In this document: positions 48,455-60,767 of the stretch, piece after piece
How positions within the stretch are numbered: position 1 is the stretch's first letter
Layout of the letters: every line of letters begins with the position of its first letter
Assembly (NCBI RefSeq): GCF_032854445.1
Contig: NC_088301.1
Coordinates: 28,876,402-28,940,401, forward strand
Reading direction: 5' to 3'
Origin: Liolophura sinensis
Lineage: Eukaryota; Mollusca; Polyplacophora; Chitonida; Chitonidae
Length of the DNA: 64,000 bases
Notes under the pieces: model-generated
What the model was told of the DNA's origin: nothing
Databases searched by the model: none
Seen by the model: the letters and a program-made list of their open reading frames with translations, nothing else
Program-made: the position numbers and the translations under genes

Positions 48455-49268
48455 TGGTACATATTTTCTTAATCTGTGGTATATTTAGGCCAGGTAGGTA
48501 AATTAACAGTATCCTTGGTTGTGTTACTGCGGTCTCAAGCCTCACATGGACATAGCATAATCTCGAAATCAGCTGTAAAAGTATAGCTATTGTCTCCTGT
48601 GGCCCGTGTGGTACACATAGAGAGGCATTAAACCATCTATGTGCTGTTTGGAATGCATCAGCCTGGGTTTCTGCTGGAAATATTGTACCGGTATTGCTTC
48701 CTGAAAAGTGTTCAGCAATATAGACTGAAACTCAGACATATAACTGTATTTAACGATCTAAATATGCAGGGTTAATTTATGCGCGTTCAACATTCCTTGA
48801 ATTTCTTGAATTATTCAAAACATAGGACTGTTTCTCTTTACCCGACTTTACGTAATTTCTTGCTTCATATGCTTTTTAAGTTCTTTGTTGAATCGTGGAA
48901 ATTGGTCTGCATGGCGGTTGTTGACTATCATCATTGACGATTAATGTGCGAATCTCTAGATTTCCTTCTGTTTTATGTAACTTATTTCAGATATCGAAAA
49001 ACTGGCTTGATCCAGTGGCCAAAATATCGTTTTGTTCCAATAACAAAATTGTTGGCATATATGCTATGCAAGGGACGGGTTGTGGCCAAGTGCACGTGAC
49101 ACAAACACGTTATTTCTATAGCTGGATAGGTAATCTTCGAGATTCATCAGTCTATACTCACTTGCATGTTGTGGCAGCTAATATATAGCTGCCATATAAG
49201 TAGGAATACCCGATCGGCGCATTATAGTTAATCTTTTTAACTGCATGCATGGGGACCATTGTAAATGT

Positions 49269-49421
49269 TTATTTTTTTATTTGATTGGTGTTTTACGCCG
49301 TACTCAAGAATATTTCACTTATACGACGCTGGTCAGCATTATGGTGGGTGGAAACCGGGCAGAGCCCGAGGGAAACCCACGACCATCCGCAGGTTGCTCA
49401 CAGACCTTCCCACTTACGGCC
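49269..49421 (-). mobile_element. Headless SINE with 13-bp TSD
   Basis: Reverse strand; its 5' end begins GGCCGTAAGTGGGAAGG. CCATTGTAAATGT (49256-49268) and CCATTGTTAATGT (49422-49434) flank it. Confidence 0.86.
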
Positions 49422-49521
49422 CCATTGTTAATGTAAAATTGTTCTCCAATCTGCGCGTTCATTTATTATCAAACTTTGCGCACCATACATCCATTTGAGG
49501 AGAGTAGTGTAGCCTAAGTTA

Positions 49522-49674
49522 TTTATTTATTTGATTGGTGTTTTGCGCCGTACTCAAGAATATTTCACTTATACGACGGCGATCAGCATTATGGTGGGTG
49601 GAAACGGGGCAAAGCCTGGCGGAAACCCACGACCTTCAGCAGGTTGCCGGAAGACCTTCCGACGTATGGCCGGA
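49522..49674 (-). mobile_element. Headless SINE, direct neighbour of 49269 copy
   Basis: Reverse strand; its 5' end begins CCGGCCATACGTCGGAAGG. GCCTAAGTTA (49512-49521) and GGCTAAATTA (49675-49684) are a probable duplication with two mismatches. Confidence 0.8.
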
Positions 49675-50153
49675 GGCTAAATTAAACTTACATTTATAAC
49701 GCACATAAACCATTCTACGTCAGCGAGGAATTTAATGAGTGCTAAATGCATTGCATTCCAATCCAATGTGTCTTTGAACCACACCATCAGCACGAATATC
49801 ATCAAATAATATATACAGAATTGTAAATCCGACACATTTCTGTTTAATCGAATTGTTTGAATTGACCATAGGCCGCTACATATGAGGAAAGCGAATTGGT
49901 GAAATCAATCAGGTTTGTTTATGAGCGAGCTTATTGACGTATATAGGCCCATACTAAGTATGTTGTACCTATATGTAGGCCTATATCTGCTTCACGTACT
50001 TGCTCGCCGTCTTTCAGTCTTGATGCATGTATAAAACTCCATGTTATCCGTCTAATAATCACATATATTGTAAGCCTTAAACGAGTTTCTTTGTGCACTG
50101 ACATACCCTTGTATATAGTGCCGAAGGCACGCTCACGTATATGAGAGACGGTC

Positions 50154-50162
50154 TATATAAAG
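50154..50162 (+). promoter_or_regulatory. Possible TATA box upstream of EH-domain gene
   Basis: TATATAAAG lies about 590 nt before the ATG at 50748, in a moderately GC-richer stretch (50100-50750). Position relative to the transcription start is unknown. Confidence 0.25.
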
Positions 50163-50635
50163 TCACAACTGGCTCGGCTACTTCCTATAAAATGAGATTG
50201 TGAAGAGCTTATTGTTGGCTGGTATTTTCTCACGTCCCTGAAACTGCCTAAGCGTGTGTTGTACGTGGACTCACATTCTCTAACTATTGACAAAGAACTC
50301 GTACGGCTGTGCAATTTGTCCCCTTTTTTACAGTTTACGGGTATTTATACAAGCTGGCCCGACTGTCTGTACAGACGTCACGTCATTCACTTCGCCTCGC
50401 TGAACTAGTCGTACCCAAAAAAAAAAAAAAAGTACTCAGCTGTTTTCACCACGCACTTCGGGAGTTAGACACCAGGGGTCGCCACTCGTTCACAAGTGGT
50501 CGTGCCTTCACCTTCGACTGCATGGGGTTGTAAGTCAAATGGGCAAGGAAGTTGTGAAACTTTCAAGTTGGCGGTGATCGCGGTTCCTAACGATGACACG
50601 AGGTTATCAGTGAGTTGAGAAGACGCAGAGTCATG

Positions 50636-50653
50636 GCTAGCTAGCTAGCTAGC
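50636..50653 (+). repeat. CTAG microsatellite in the 5' leader
   Basis: GGCTAGCTAGCTAGCTAGCC is a perfect palindromic tetranucleotide repeat about 100 nt before the start codon; it could form a hairpin in the 5' UTR. Confidence 0.7.
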
Positions 50654-50747
50654 CTTCGGGCCCGAGGATTTATACCGGCTGAAAACTGGATTGACAGTTG
50701 TATTTTGGAATTGTCGTGGGCAAGGCGACTGTGCACAAGAAGTTGAG

Positions 50748-50792
50748 ATGTCGTTGCATACTCAATCCGAGTCGGCAGACGACACCGTAGAT
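50748..50792 (+). CDS. EH-domain gene exon 1 (coding part)
   Basis: Encodes MSLHTQSESADDTVD and ends at a GTAAGT donor, phase 0. The exon is supported by its fit to the next exon rather than by homology. Confidence 0.6.
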
Positions 50793-53700
50793 GTAAGTTT
50801 CAACAGGCGTCAGTGCAGTGCAATTGTATTGTGTAGTGATTGAGTATATGTTCTGTATTCTTTTAACAGGGGAAGTTTCAAACTTGACGATAATGGTTTT
50901 CAAAACTGACAGTGACTGTGCTAAACAAATAGGGTACCGTGATGCCAACTGTGTTGTGCTATTGGTACATGTACGTGATACAGCTCTGCAGTGTAGACCA
51001 TGGGCCGATACATTTCTGATTATTTATTTTCTATCTGTAACATTAACTGTATCATGCTGTCTGTACACCTCTCCCATTAACTGTAACTCTTGACCCCCCA
51101 CCCCCACCAAATCCCCTTTATGAAGGTAAGAATTAAAGAAACATGTACTTACCACTGCAGAGTGTTGTGTGATTGTTGACCTATTTCTGATAGCCCAAAT
51201 TTGATCTTTCAATACTTAATGATTATGACGCAATAAAAGCAAGCCAGCATGTACATATTCCTCTTTTTTTTTTTAAATTTAAAGGATTGGCGTCCAGATT
51301 TGTTATTTATTCATAACTAGTTACCCCAATATACTGTGGGCCTATATTGTTAAACATACTCCTTGCAGTTCATGCGCTGTTCTCTACATTCACTTTACAT
51401 CGCTGCCACCACTAGGGAATTTTGTATGGAAATCTTGAACAATGCCGAATTGAGTTTAAAAAATATTTGAAAAGGGCACATGTTCAATCAGTGTAGTCAA
51501 ATACATGTGCATGTTTTACAGTTTGTGTTCATTCAACATCATTGTCAGAGTACCTGACATCACCTCCACCTTACACTCTCACACCCACCCACTCACCCAC
51601 ACCAAAACTGTCTTGTGTCACACAGCTCTGCTGACAACCTGTTTATAACAGAGCTTTATAAACTTGCTAAATGACCAATTAATATAAGACCCGTGCAGGC
51701 ATGTCTGATTTTTCTTGACATGACTAGCATGTATTCTTATTTAAATACTCAGCATTTACATCTCTCATCATACAGATGAATCTGTTTATAAATGATTAAT
51801 CATCATTACTGTGGTAACTCTACACTACTCTTTCTTAGCGTTTTGAAGTTTTGTACATATTATACTTTTTGCAGGAGGCCATTGTTCAGTCTTGAAATGG
51901 TTCTAATTATATGTATATGGAATATTGTAACAAAGATGCATGTGGAGCTATTGTGTATCTTTGATATGATGGTTTTAAAGTACATATTATATTCTTTGCA
52001 GGGGACCATCGTTCAGTCTTGAAATGGTTCCAATTATTGATATAGGGAATATTTGAACAAAGATACATGTGGTGCTATCATGTATCTTTGATGTGATGGT
52101 TTTAGTACTGGAAGACAAGATGTTGAGCTAGAAATAGCATTTATGTAAAACTACATTGTGATGTTAATTATGTACTAAATCAGTGGGACAACAAGCCATG
52201 TAATACTTGCATAGATCTAGATGTAAATCATTGGTGAGGAAGTTAACAACATGGGTATTTTTTTTTAACTTGTAACATGCATATTAGTATATTTTGCAAA
52301 ATTTATCATACATGTATGTACATGTAGATGTAAATATAGACATGTGTCTGTACATAGCCTTCACAGTTACAAGACCATGATGGCATGCATACATTTATTT
52401 AGCAAGAATGTTGATACATATCATTACAAAGATCATTATAGCCAAGCAGAAGAGAACTCCTAAAGCACTGGGCCCATATTTATCGAACGTCCCAAGACTT
52501 AAGTAAAAAATTCGAACAGAGCTACAAATAAAATGCTTTGCTTCGGAAAGATTAAAATTTGTACAATGATTCTTTACTGCAAAACGGGGGCCTTGGTGGC
52601 TCAGTTGGTTTGTGTGGTAGCGCAGCGTAATGACCCAGGAGTCTCTCACCAATGCGGTTGCTGTGAGTTCAAGTCCAGCTCATGCTGGCCTCCACACTCC
52701 CCGTAAATGGGAAGGTCTTCCAGCAACCTGCGGAAGGTTGTGAGTTTGCTCCCACCATAAGGTTGTTTGCCGTCATATAAGTGAAATATTCTTGAGTACA
52801 GCGTAAAACACCAATCAAATAAATAAATAAATAAAACTTTACTGCAGAACAATGTACTAAGCACAACTTGAGTTCTTTTCTCTTCTGAGTTTGGCTTTTT
52901 AAGGACTTACAATTTCTGACTTAAGTCTTAAGTTGCTTGGTAAATACAAGTGTTGGCAGATCTGTTTCCACTAGAGTAAGCTCCTTACCAGTATGGCAGA
53001 GTACATAAAGATATTTGCCAAGATGTTGATATAGGTGAAGGCTGTTACCGAGATCGAGATGCCCATGTACATGTAAAGGTAGCAGGAATATTTAGTTTCT
53101 TTATGTTCACATGGTTAGTGAGCAACAATTTAATTAGCAACATATTAACATCCTTACTTTTCCAAAAATGGAAAAGAAATGTAATTCTTTGCTTTCAGCA
53201 CTACTAGTATCTGTCCTAAAATGTAGAATAAATAGGATAACATGTTGCCACTACAGGAAAGTCAACATCTACATCTAGAAGGGTAATCCAGGATTTTGCC
53301 TGTACAGAAAAGTCATACATTGTACCAACATATAAAGTGGAATGTTGCCACTAAAGAAAAGTCATTACCAACACAGAAAAGTATTTTTCCAGGATGTTGC
53401 CACTTTTACAAGTCATGATACCAACATAGCTGAGACTCTATTTAATCCAAAATTTTTTTCAACCATTTTTTTTTCATTTTGTCAGATGAGAGTTCTCCTC
53501 ATCTTGGAAAAATATGGCCTCGTGTATTTGGATGGCAGGATGATATCTTACTGCAAAGATGTGTAATTCATCACCAAAAGTAGTGTTTTATGATATTCAT
53601 TTCCATCTGAAAATGTATTCTTTCAAACATATGTTCAGGGCAAACAGAGTAGTTCAGTATGTTGCTAGTATGCAGTAGAAGCAAGTCTAAGTAGTGATGG

Positions 53701-54469
53701 ATATCCTGTTGAATATTTGTATCCAGTACATGTTCACCTCAATACACTTCTCTCTCATTTTTAGTACATGTATTTTTAGTAAGGCAGTAATAATGAGTAT
53801 GGTATATGTAGTATTACTAAATAATTTATAATGTGGATTTTACAGGATACCATGGACTGGCCAGAGATATCAGAGGCTGAAAGGCTCCAGCATGAATCTC
53901 TGTTCTTTAGCCAAGGACCACTCAATGGTGTTCTTTCAGGTAGGATTAATTAAGTAGCACATGAACCAACACGAAAGTGGAAATGCATGTATCCTACTAG
54001 GAGGAAACTCTAAACATGCGATAAATGATGTTGATGCATGTATACTTGGAACAAAAGTAACAAATAAATGTTTTGTGCCTGAATTCCTTCTGGTTTCCGC
54101 CAACAATAAAAGTGACCACAATCATATTTGTGAAAGATTTTTGTTTGTATGACATTGAACAGCATTGAAAGAAATAAGCAAATAAATTCCATGGTTTAGT
54201 GCGGCAACAATGTAAAATTAATTTTGATGTATTAAATCATCTACAAGTTTGGCAAACATAAACCCACACCCAAGCCAGCAGAAGTTGGGTTCAAATGTGT
54301 GACCTTTAATATTGGTCGAGGAAACAACGAAAGAAGAGATTGTGAAACCTGAAGCAAACAAATCGCAGCATGATTTAAAGCTTTGTCTTCTGTGTTGAAT
54401 GATAGGTGAAAGGATTCGTGATCTGTTCCTACATTCTGGATTACCTTTGACATCTTTGAGTCGTCTCTG
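50748..54469 (+). CDS. EH-domain protein, first three coding exons (3' incomplete)
   Basis: Join 50748-50792, 53846-53939, 54406-54469, then continuing beyond. The first 68 codons read MSLHTQSESADDTVD, DTMDWPEISEAERLQHESLF and FSQGPLNGVLSG, then ERIRDLFLHSGLPLTSLSRL-W. The pattern (W near the start, G-LSG, LFL-SGLP, L--LW) is the first half of an EPS15-homology domain, an EF-hand pair that binds NPF peptides in endocytic and vesicle-traffic adaptors. It is closest in feel to intersectin EH1 or EPS15 EH2, but I cannot assign an orthologue. Introns are GT-AG and phases agree (0, 1, 2). The next exon should start in phase 2 and encode the calcium-loop half; I did not find it before 64000. The start ATG is the first in the exon and has a short acidic leader. 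Confidence 0.75.
51854..52107 (+). repeat. Two-copy tandem duplication, 127-bp period
   Basis: 51854-51980 and 51981-52107 share TTCAGTCTTGAAATGGTTC, ACAAAGATACATGTGG-like and ATGGTTTTA. Each unit carries an imperfect hairpin (AAAGATACATG with CATGTATCTTT). Confidence 0.8.
52469..52950. mobile_element. Foldback element interrupted by a SINE
   Basis: The left arm 52469-52514 (GGGCCCATATTTATCGAACG then AAGACTTAAGT) pairs with the right arm 52906-52950 (ACTTAAGTCTTAAGTTGC then TTGGTAAATAC). Between them sits the SINE 52586-52836. Confidence 0.6.
52586..52836 (+). mobile_element. Full-length SINE with 14-bp TSD
   Basis: From GGGGGCCTTGGTGGCTCAG to CAATCAAATAAATAAATAAA. CTTTACTGCAAAAC (52572-52585) and CTTTACTGCAGAAC (52837-52850) flank it. 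Confidence 0.88.
53240..53450 (+). repeat. Diverged short tandem repeat, ~70-bp spacing
   Basis: ATGTTGCCACTA, GAAAAGTCAT and ACCAACATA recur three times with variable spacing. Confidence 0.5.
53846..53939 (+). CDS. EH-domain gene exon 2
   Basis: The acceptor GGATTTTACAG precedes and the donor is GTAGGA. It encodes DTMDWPEISEAERLQHESLF then FSQGPLNGVLS, the first helix of the EH domain. Confidence 0.82.
54406..54469 (+). CDS. EH-domain gene exon 3
   Basis: The acceptor TGAATGATAG precedes and the donor is GTAAGT. It encodes GERIRDLFLHSGLPLTSLSR then Leu and Trp split by the intron; the SGLP motif is typical of EH domains. Confidence 0.83.
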
Positions 54470-54516
54470 GTAAGTAGATAGTGTATACAGATCTATTATC
54501 ATTATTATTATTGCCC

Positions 54517-54724
54517 TAATTCCTCAACCTTTTTTCATATAAAACAGCTACTTTCAGTGCAGTTTACGCAGATTTTAATGTGATATCGGAGACAAAACTG
54601 CATTGGTTAGATCGTCCAATTGCAGGGATTCAAAAAAGTGTAATTTTAGCATGTGCACAGAATAATGCCCTCAGAATTTACTTAAATAAGTACCCTGTTA
54701 ACATGCAAAAAGGTTGAAGAATTA
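54517..54724. mobile_element. TA-flanked MITE, copy 2
   Basis: ATTCCTCAACCTTTTTT at the left and AAAAAGGTTGAAGAAT at the right are inverted repeats bounded by TA. The interior matches copy 1 (CTGCATTGGTTAGATCGTCC, GCCCTCAGAATTTACTTAAA). Confidence 0.75.
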
Positions 54725-54994
54725 CCTTACATTTACCTCTGTTGGTGAATTGTACGTCAAAGTTTTGCTAAATTGAATATCTTTAAACTACCAAAGCTCT
54801 GATTAAGATTTTATTCTTCAAAATTTCAAGGACATTAATTTGTTTGATTTACATGTGTGTGTTAATGTACATGAGCATATATATCCTGCATAAGTATATT
54901 ATGCAGGTTTGATCAAGGACATGTATATGTTCCTGTATGGAAACAGAGAAAGCTGGATGATTTCAGCTTGATTTATATGTGATACATTTACATG

Positions 54995-57290
54995 TATTTT
55001 TATATGCCCGCCATTAGGCGGGTCGTATTATGGTATATCAATATTGTCCATCTGTCTGTCCATATACTTGTCCGGGCTATATCTCCAATTGTTTTCCACA
55101 TACAGTTTTAATATTTGCTGGCTAGGTACATGTAGATACCGAGGTGAAAATGTGCCATGACTCCCAGTTGTCCATTTTTATATGCCCCACCATTAGACAG
55201 AGCGTATTACATGTATGTTACAGCGATTTTGTCCTTCTGTCCGTATTCGTGTTTGGACAAAGACTGTAACAGTTTTCTGGCGTAGTTTTTTCGTGGATAC
55301 ATACATACACAGATGGTGATGTGTCGCGACTCACACTTGTCCTTTTCTGTAGTTGTCATGGTTACCAGATTGCCATTTCCCTATGTTTACTGAATTAATA
55401 GATATGATTTCGTGTCAGGGCTATAACTCCTACACTTTTCCACATAGAGTTTTAATTTTTGGTGGATACATAGATACACAGATGATGTGTCACAACTCTC
55501 ATTTGTCAATTTCCGCAGTTGTCATGGTTACCAGGTTGCCATTCATGTATACAAAATGAATAGATATGATTTCATGTCCGTGCTATAACTCTTACAGTTT
55601 TCTAAATAGAGCTTTAATTTGTGGTGGATAGATACATACACAGATCACAATGTCTCTTGACTCACACTTGTCCATTTTCACAGTTCTTATGTTAACCAGA
55701 TAGGCATTTTCCTCATATACTATACAGATAAATATGATTTCGTGTTCGGGCTACATCTCCAACTGTTTATCACGTAAAGTTTTATTTTTTCTTGGATACA
55801 CTGATGAGGATGTGTAGTGACTCACATTTGTCCATTTCTGTGGTGCCATGTTAACCAGATTGCTATATCCCTGATATCTACTGTATACAACACATAATTT
55901 CCCTCAAAGTTGAGCTTCGGTTTCAGTGAATCTGCACTTAGTCACAGATTTAAGCAACCGATTCGCGAACAGAGGTGAATATAATTTCCAAAACATTGTT
56001 ATCTGTTGTGGATCTGCAAAAAAGCTTTGAAAACTTCACAACAGCGAGCAGACTTGGAGTCAAATCTATCTGCTTGGTGCACTTTGTCAAAACAAAGCCA
56101 ATTGGCCTAACCTGTTTCTACCAATCATATCTTTTAACACAGAACCAAGTTTAAAGACATTGAAAACGAGAAATAGCTATAGATACGAGAGAGGGAAGCA
56201 AAGTTATATTAAAATGGATATATTTGCCCAGCCATGATCCCTTGCCAACTCTCGGCTTACCAGGATGAAAAAATGTCTCCAGTGGTATTTTGGAATTTAT
56301 TTTGTATAAGTTTCATACTTGTAGTCTTTTTATCTCTCTTCAGCCCTTTAGAGTGTTCAAGTGTAGTCACATGGATGATGGCTGTGAGACATTTTGCCAC
56401 CTTTTCCTACTCCTCTGTGGATGCACAAGTGACTACTCATCCTGATGAAAGAGTTCACATTGAAAAATTTAAGCTAGATACTATTACAGTGACAAAAAAA
56501 ACCCCCAAAAAACCTGTCATCGTGAGTCAGCTACCATTTTTCGTTTATAAGTGACAAAATCATGGACATTTTTGATAAGTCATTTTTTTTTTTATTGTGT
56601 TGGTACTTTTTTGGTTTGGCAATGAATGCATGGCTATTATTGTCTGACCGTTTTACTTATTATATTTTGTTTTACGCTGTACACTTTTTTTTAGTTATAC
56701 ATGAAGAGAGAACATGACTTTCAGTGGCAGTTCACTTGAAATCTACTTTGTCTTTAGCCAAGTCTGCAATAAAACAGCATAAATGCCGAAAACTAGTTCG
56801 TCAAAGGATTTCAGTACATGGGTAATCCCTCGCCATCGTCCTTGCATAAGTAGATGCGATTTATGTCTGCAATTGGAATTGTGTCTCACGTGCAGTTCAG
56901 TTTTTGGTGGATACATAGATACAGATGTGATGTGTCACAGTTCACATTTTCCATGGTTGCCATGGTAACCATATTGCCATGGTAACCAGATTTCTCCTTC
57001 TCTGATATCTGCTATATCGCTGTGAACTTTGTGTTCAGACTACAGCTCCAATAGTTTTGCGGTTTTACTATTTTACTGACGCATAGCTACATATGTGATG
57101 TGACATGCCTCACAATTGTCCATTTTTATGTGCCAGCTGTCATTAGACGGAGTAGATTATGGTGTAGAAATTTTGTCCATCTGTTCGTTCGTATTTGTGT
57201 CTGGGCCATATCTCCTATTGTTTTCCACATACAGGGTTTCTCACCAAGATACAGATGTGATGATGTTTCCTGTTAATTTTTCAGGTTCTA
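54995..57290 (+). repeat. Diverged tandem repeats, ~180-190-bp unit, TATATGCCC type
   Basis: Units at 54995-55915 and 56825-57290 repeat GGGCTATATCTCC, TTTTCCACATAGAGTTTTAA, GGTGGATACATAGATACA, GATGTGTCACAACTCACA, TTGTCCATTT and GTTGTCATGGTTACCAGATT. Two units begin TATGCCC with a short inverted GCC-CATTA-GGC box. 55916-56824 does not show the repeat. Confidence 0.65.
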
Positions 57291-58508
57291 TTTAATACTA
57301 AAACCTGTCATCAGTTCCCATAAAGTACTTCTGAAGCATTGATGAATACACGGCAATGCTCAAGCATTGTTGAAATTTTCTTAAATGATGCTCTACTGCA
57401 AACATGTCACCAACATGCATCAAACAGAACCATTGTTTCACAATATTCTGTCGTGACAGACATTTTCGTGTAAATGTTATTATTGTATCATAAGGGAAGT
57501 GATAATTAGCTTATTTTTCGTGACATAGTGAACATTGAACATAAAATGAGATTCTGATGTAATATATATTGCATGTGTGCCAGAATTTAAAGATAGACAT
57601 TGTAAGATGAATGTCTTTCATGTAGTTGCTGTGATTATTTTGAGCAGCTATCTGTTTAAAAAAAAAGGTCAAATTCTCTCACTTTATGGATCATGCGTGG
57701 TAATAACTGATGCACATAGAGTACTTGTGTCTTAGATCATCATGACTACATGTATGTGCATGTTCTACTTTTATAAGTAATACACTGTGAAGTGACAGGA
57801 TTAAAAGTAGATTTCAGAATAGTTGTTGAAGGGATGGATTTACCTCTGATAACACTGCTACTTTGTTGATTATCTGCAGGATCTTTGATCTTTGAAATTT
57901 TTTTAATTGTTGTGCTGTTGGCTGTAATTGATTTCCTGGTGTATTGATAGAACTGTGGAATACATTAATGATGTGCGAAGGTCTGCTATTAACCTCTTTC
58001 AGGGTCATTATAATACATTAATAGTGATTTATGCATTGAGGAAGTCATGCTCCATTCAATTAATAGCTACCTGTGTATAGATACATGTACGTATATAGAC
58101 ACACATCTGTGCCACACATGCTTTGTGCTGTCTAGTCTGAACTGATTACATGTAGCTCTGATGTTTGTGATAGGCCAGGAAACTCTGAAGACCTTATTGC
58201 ATACCTGTTTGGATGTATGAGTTCATCATTTGTACATGCAATGAATAGTCTCTTTGTTGCCATGTGTTCGTGTTTTGTTTCTGGAGGTTCACCTGGTAAA
58301 TAAACTTCAAACTTTAATATTCAGTCACATGGTTGTTGATTAATGACGTTTGATATGATTTTTGGTACATCTATAAATATTATTTGAGATCGTTTTTCAT
58401 ACAACTACATGACGTCAAGAGTACAGTATTATTTATGTGACCTTGTTTACATGTACATATGTATTACTGTACATTTTTTTTACCGTATATATGCATATGT
58501 CTAATTTG

Positions 58509-58600
58509 AGTGAATGAGTGAGTGCTTGCTTAGGGTTTAATGTTGTACTTAACAATTTTTCAGGCATATGACGACAAATGAGTCCTTAAAGTGCACGTAC
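58509..58600 (-). mobile_element. 3' fragment of the second SINE family
   Basis: Reverse strand. GAGTGAGTGCTTGCTTAGGG, GTACTTAACAATTTTTCAGG and CATATGACGAC match the 3' end of the element at 7759-8097. Confidence 0.7.
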
Positions 58601-59743
58601 ATGTAATGTTGTCTAATTTGTGTCAGTTATGCATTTGTGAAAATGAATTACTACAGTATGTTTTCTTACAATATGAATGCACTAGTGAACTGATTTTCAG
58701 TAATTTTATATAATACCAGTACATATCTCTTGAGCAGCATTATGTTGGAAAATGTAATTTTTGGCCTTCAGATATGAATACATTTACTCTTATGTTACGT
58801 CTATCTGCTTCATGCTGTGTAGCCAGCGTACATTACGTGTGCTGCTATGTAGTGATGTCAGTAATGTATTTGCCTTCCCAATGGTTTCTCTTTCTTGTCA
58901 TATGCTTTGCTTAGCTATGGCTTGAAGTCAGTTTGTACATGTACTCAGTAAGTTCCTTCCTTCTACTCATGAGCTAAATGTGACTGATGATGTGTGAGTA
59001 AAAATACTTTTCAGCAAAGATGACTTAGGAGTAAGTCAAATTAAAAGGAGAAAATTTAATGATGTAATCTTTGTGTGCGTGATTATTCAGATGTGTATGT
59101 GGTTTACATCAGCACTGTTTTAGAGAAGTCTGAACTATTTCCCTGCAGCACTAGCCTACATGTAAACATGGAAAACTGCCTGTGCTTAAACCTTTTTATT
59201 CTTCCTTCTTTATCTTTAATATTGACACTTTTCTTAAGGTATCGTTATGGATCAGTGAAAATGTACATCTCTACACTTTTAAGCTAACAAACCCCCCTAA
59301 TCGGCAACATTCTTTGAAGTTCAGATAACAAGAGGTAAAAAAAAAGGTCACTTTTTCTTTAAATTAAGAAGAAAGTCTCTGTGAAGAGTTAATTTAAAAA
59401 CATATATTTAAACTTACATCATCCTGTCGTATTTTTAAATAGTATAAAAGAAGATGAGATATTGTGAGGAATTCCCATTCATCTGGAAATTACCTCATCA
59501 CAAACTAACTTTATGATTGATGGTGAGTGTGTTACTAACAATTTCCCTCCACATTAAAAATACATGTGATTAACCATTCTTATGTAATATAGGTTGTTTC
59601 TTTACAGTATTATTTCCTCCCTGTCGTGTACACGTTCAGTATTTTATGGTAATATTACAAAGCCTTTGACATTCATGTGACAAGTAGCTCTCTCTTTCAG
59701 TCAGTCATCAAATATTTGACATGATCTACATAAAATGTTCATG

Positions 59744-59914
59744 ATTTTTTTTTTTTTTTTTTTTTTTTTGATTGGTGTTTTACGCCGTACTCAAGAATAT
59801 TTCACTTATACGACGGCGGCCAGCATTATGGTGGGTGGAAACCGGGCACAGCCCGGGGGAAACCCACAACCATCCGCAGGTTGCTGGCAGACCTTCCCAC
59901 TTACGGCCAGAGAG
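59744..59914 (-). mobile_element. Headless SINE with 12-bp perfect TSD and long T tract
   Basis: Reverse strand; its 5' end begins CTCTCTGGCCGTAAGTGG. AAAATGTTCATG is at 59732-59743 and 59915-59926. The tail is a pure T run on the plus strand (about 25 nt), suggesting a fairly recent insertion. Confidence 0.9.
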
Positions 59915-60620
59915 AAAATGTTCATGGATGTATCTTTTCTTGGGACATTCACTTTAATTGAAGGGCCAGAGTGCAAAACATGAAATAGTCTACAAGAGAT
60001 TTTGCAGCTACATTGTATAAAGATTTTGAACTTGGGTTTGTTTGTAGAGTGGATTACTCTGTACAATCAGTGCTGTAAGCTTTCATGTCATCAGTCTATA
60101 AATTCTATAAAAACACTGGCTGATTTTATTTTTTCATTCACAACCGTCTTCAATTTAAACTAGACTGTTTCCTTCCATTTCTTTATCAAATTGAAGAATG
60201 TTTTAAGTTTTTAGCTTAGGGGATACATGAAAAGGTACTATAAAATGAAGAGTATGGTTTTATGGAAAATGAAGAAAGATATCCCCAAAAAATGAGGAAG
60301 AAAAATGTTCATTAATATGCATGTAATTGACGTCATTGATGAGCATACTGGGAACGAGGGACCAGCTTAGTGCCACAGTTAGGGCTCACCCTCCAACAGC
60401 TAATCTACCCCACTGTCAGTTGTGGGCCGTGTGCAAATATACGTATTAAGTACAGATGACCTTCCAAACAACAGCGAGTGTGTCACACAACACACCGGCA
60501 GGCACGTTTACCTCCACAGATAATTTCATTTCATGCTGTTTATGCCCACAAATGAAAGAATTTGAGTTTGGTTGCTTGTTAGATGTGCTTTATGATTTAT
60601 AGAACGGTGAACTATCGCAG

Positions 60621-60767
60621 TTTCGGCTGTACGTGGGAAAGTCTGTCAGCAGCCTGTGGATGGTCGGGGGTTTCCACCGGGTTCTGACCGGTTTCCTCCC
60701 ACCATAATGCTGGTTGCTGTCGTATAAGTGAAACATTCTTTAGTACTGCGTAAAATAAATAAATAAA
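60621..60767 (+). mobile_element. Headless SINE copy
   Basis: Starts TTTCGGCTGTACGTGGG and ends in GCGTAAAATAAATAAATAAA. TATCGCA at 60613-60619 and 60768-60774 is a short probable duplication. Confidence 0.8.

Larger units (their letters stand above)
45941..50747. other. Intergenic region upstream of the EH-domain gene
   Basis: 46240-46900 is very AT-rich with TATA-rich runs. 46995-47745 holds a duplicated module. Foldback element at 48333-48454, SINEs at 47922, 49269 and 49522. No recognised gene; open stretches such as 45940-46236 resemble no family known to me. Confidence 0.6.

Noticed and set aside
56234-56554. 106-aa open frame with a hydrophobic stretch
   Set aside because: Not in phase with the EH-domain gene, no EH second-half motif and no known family; probably chance.
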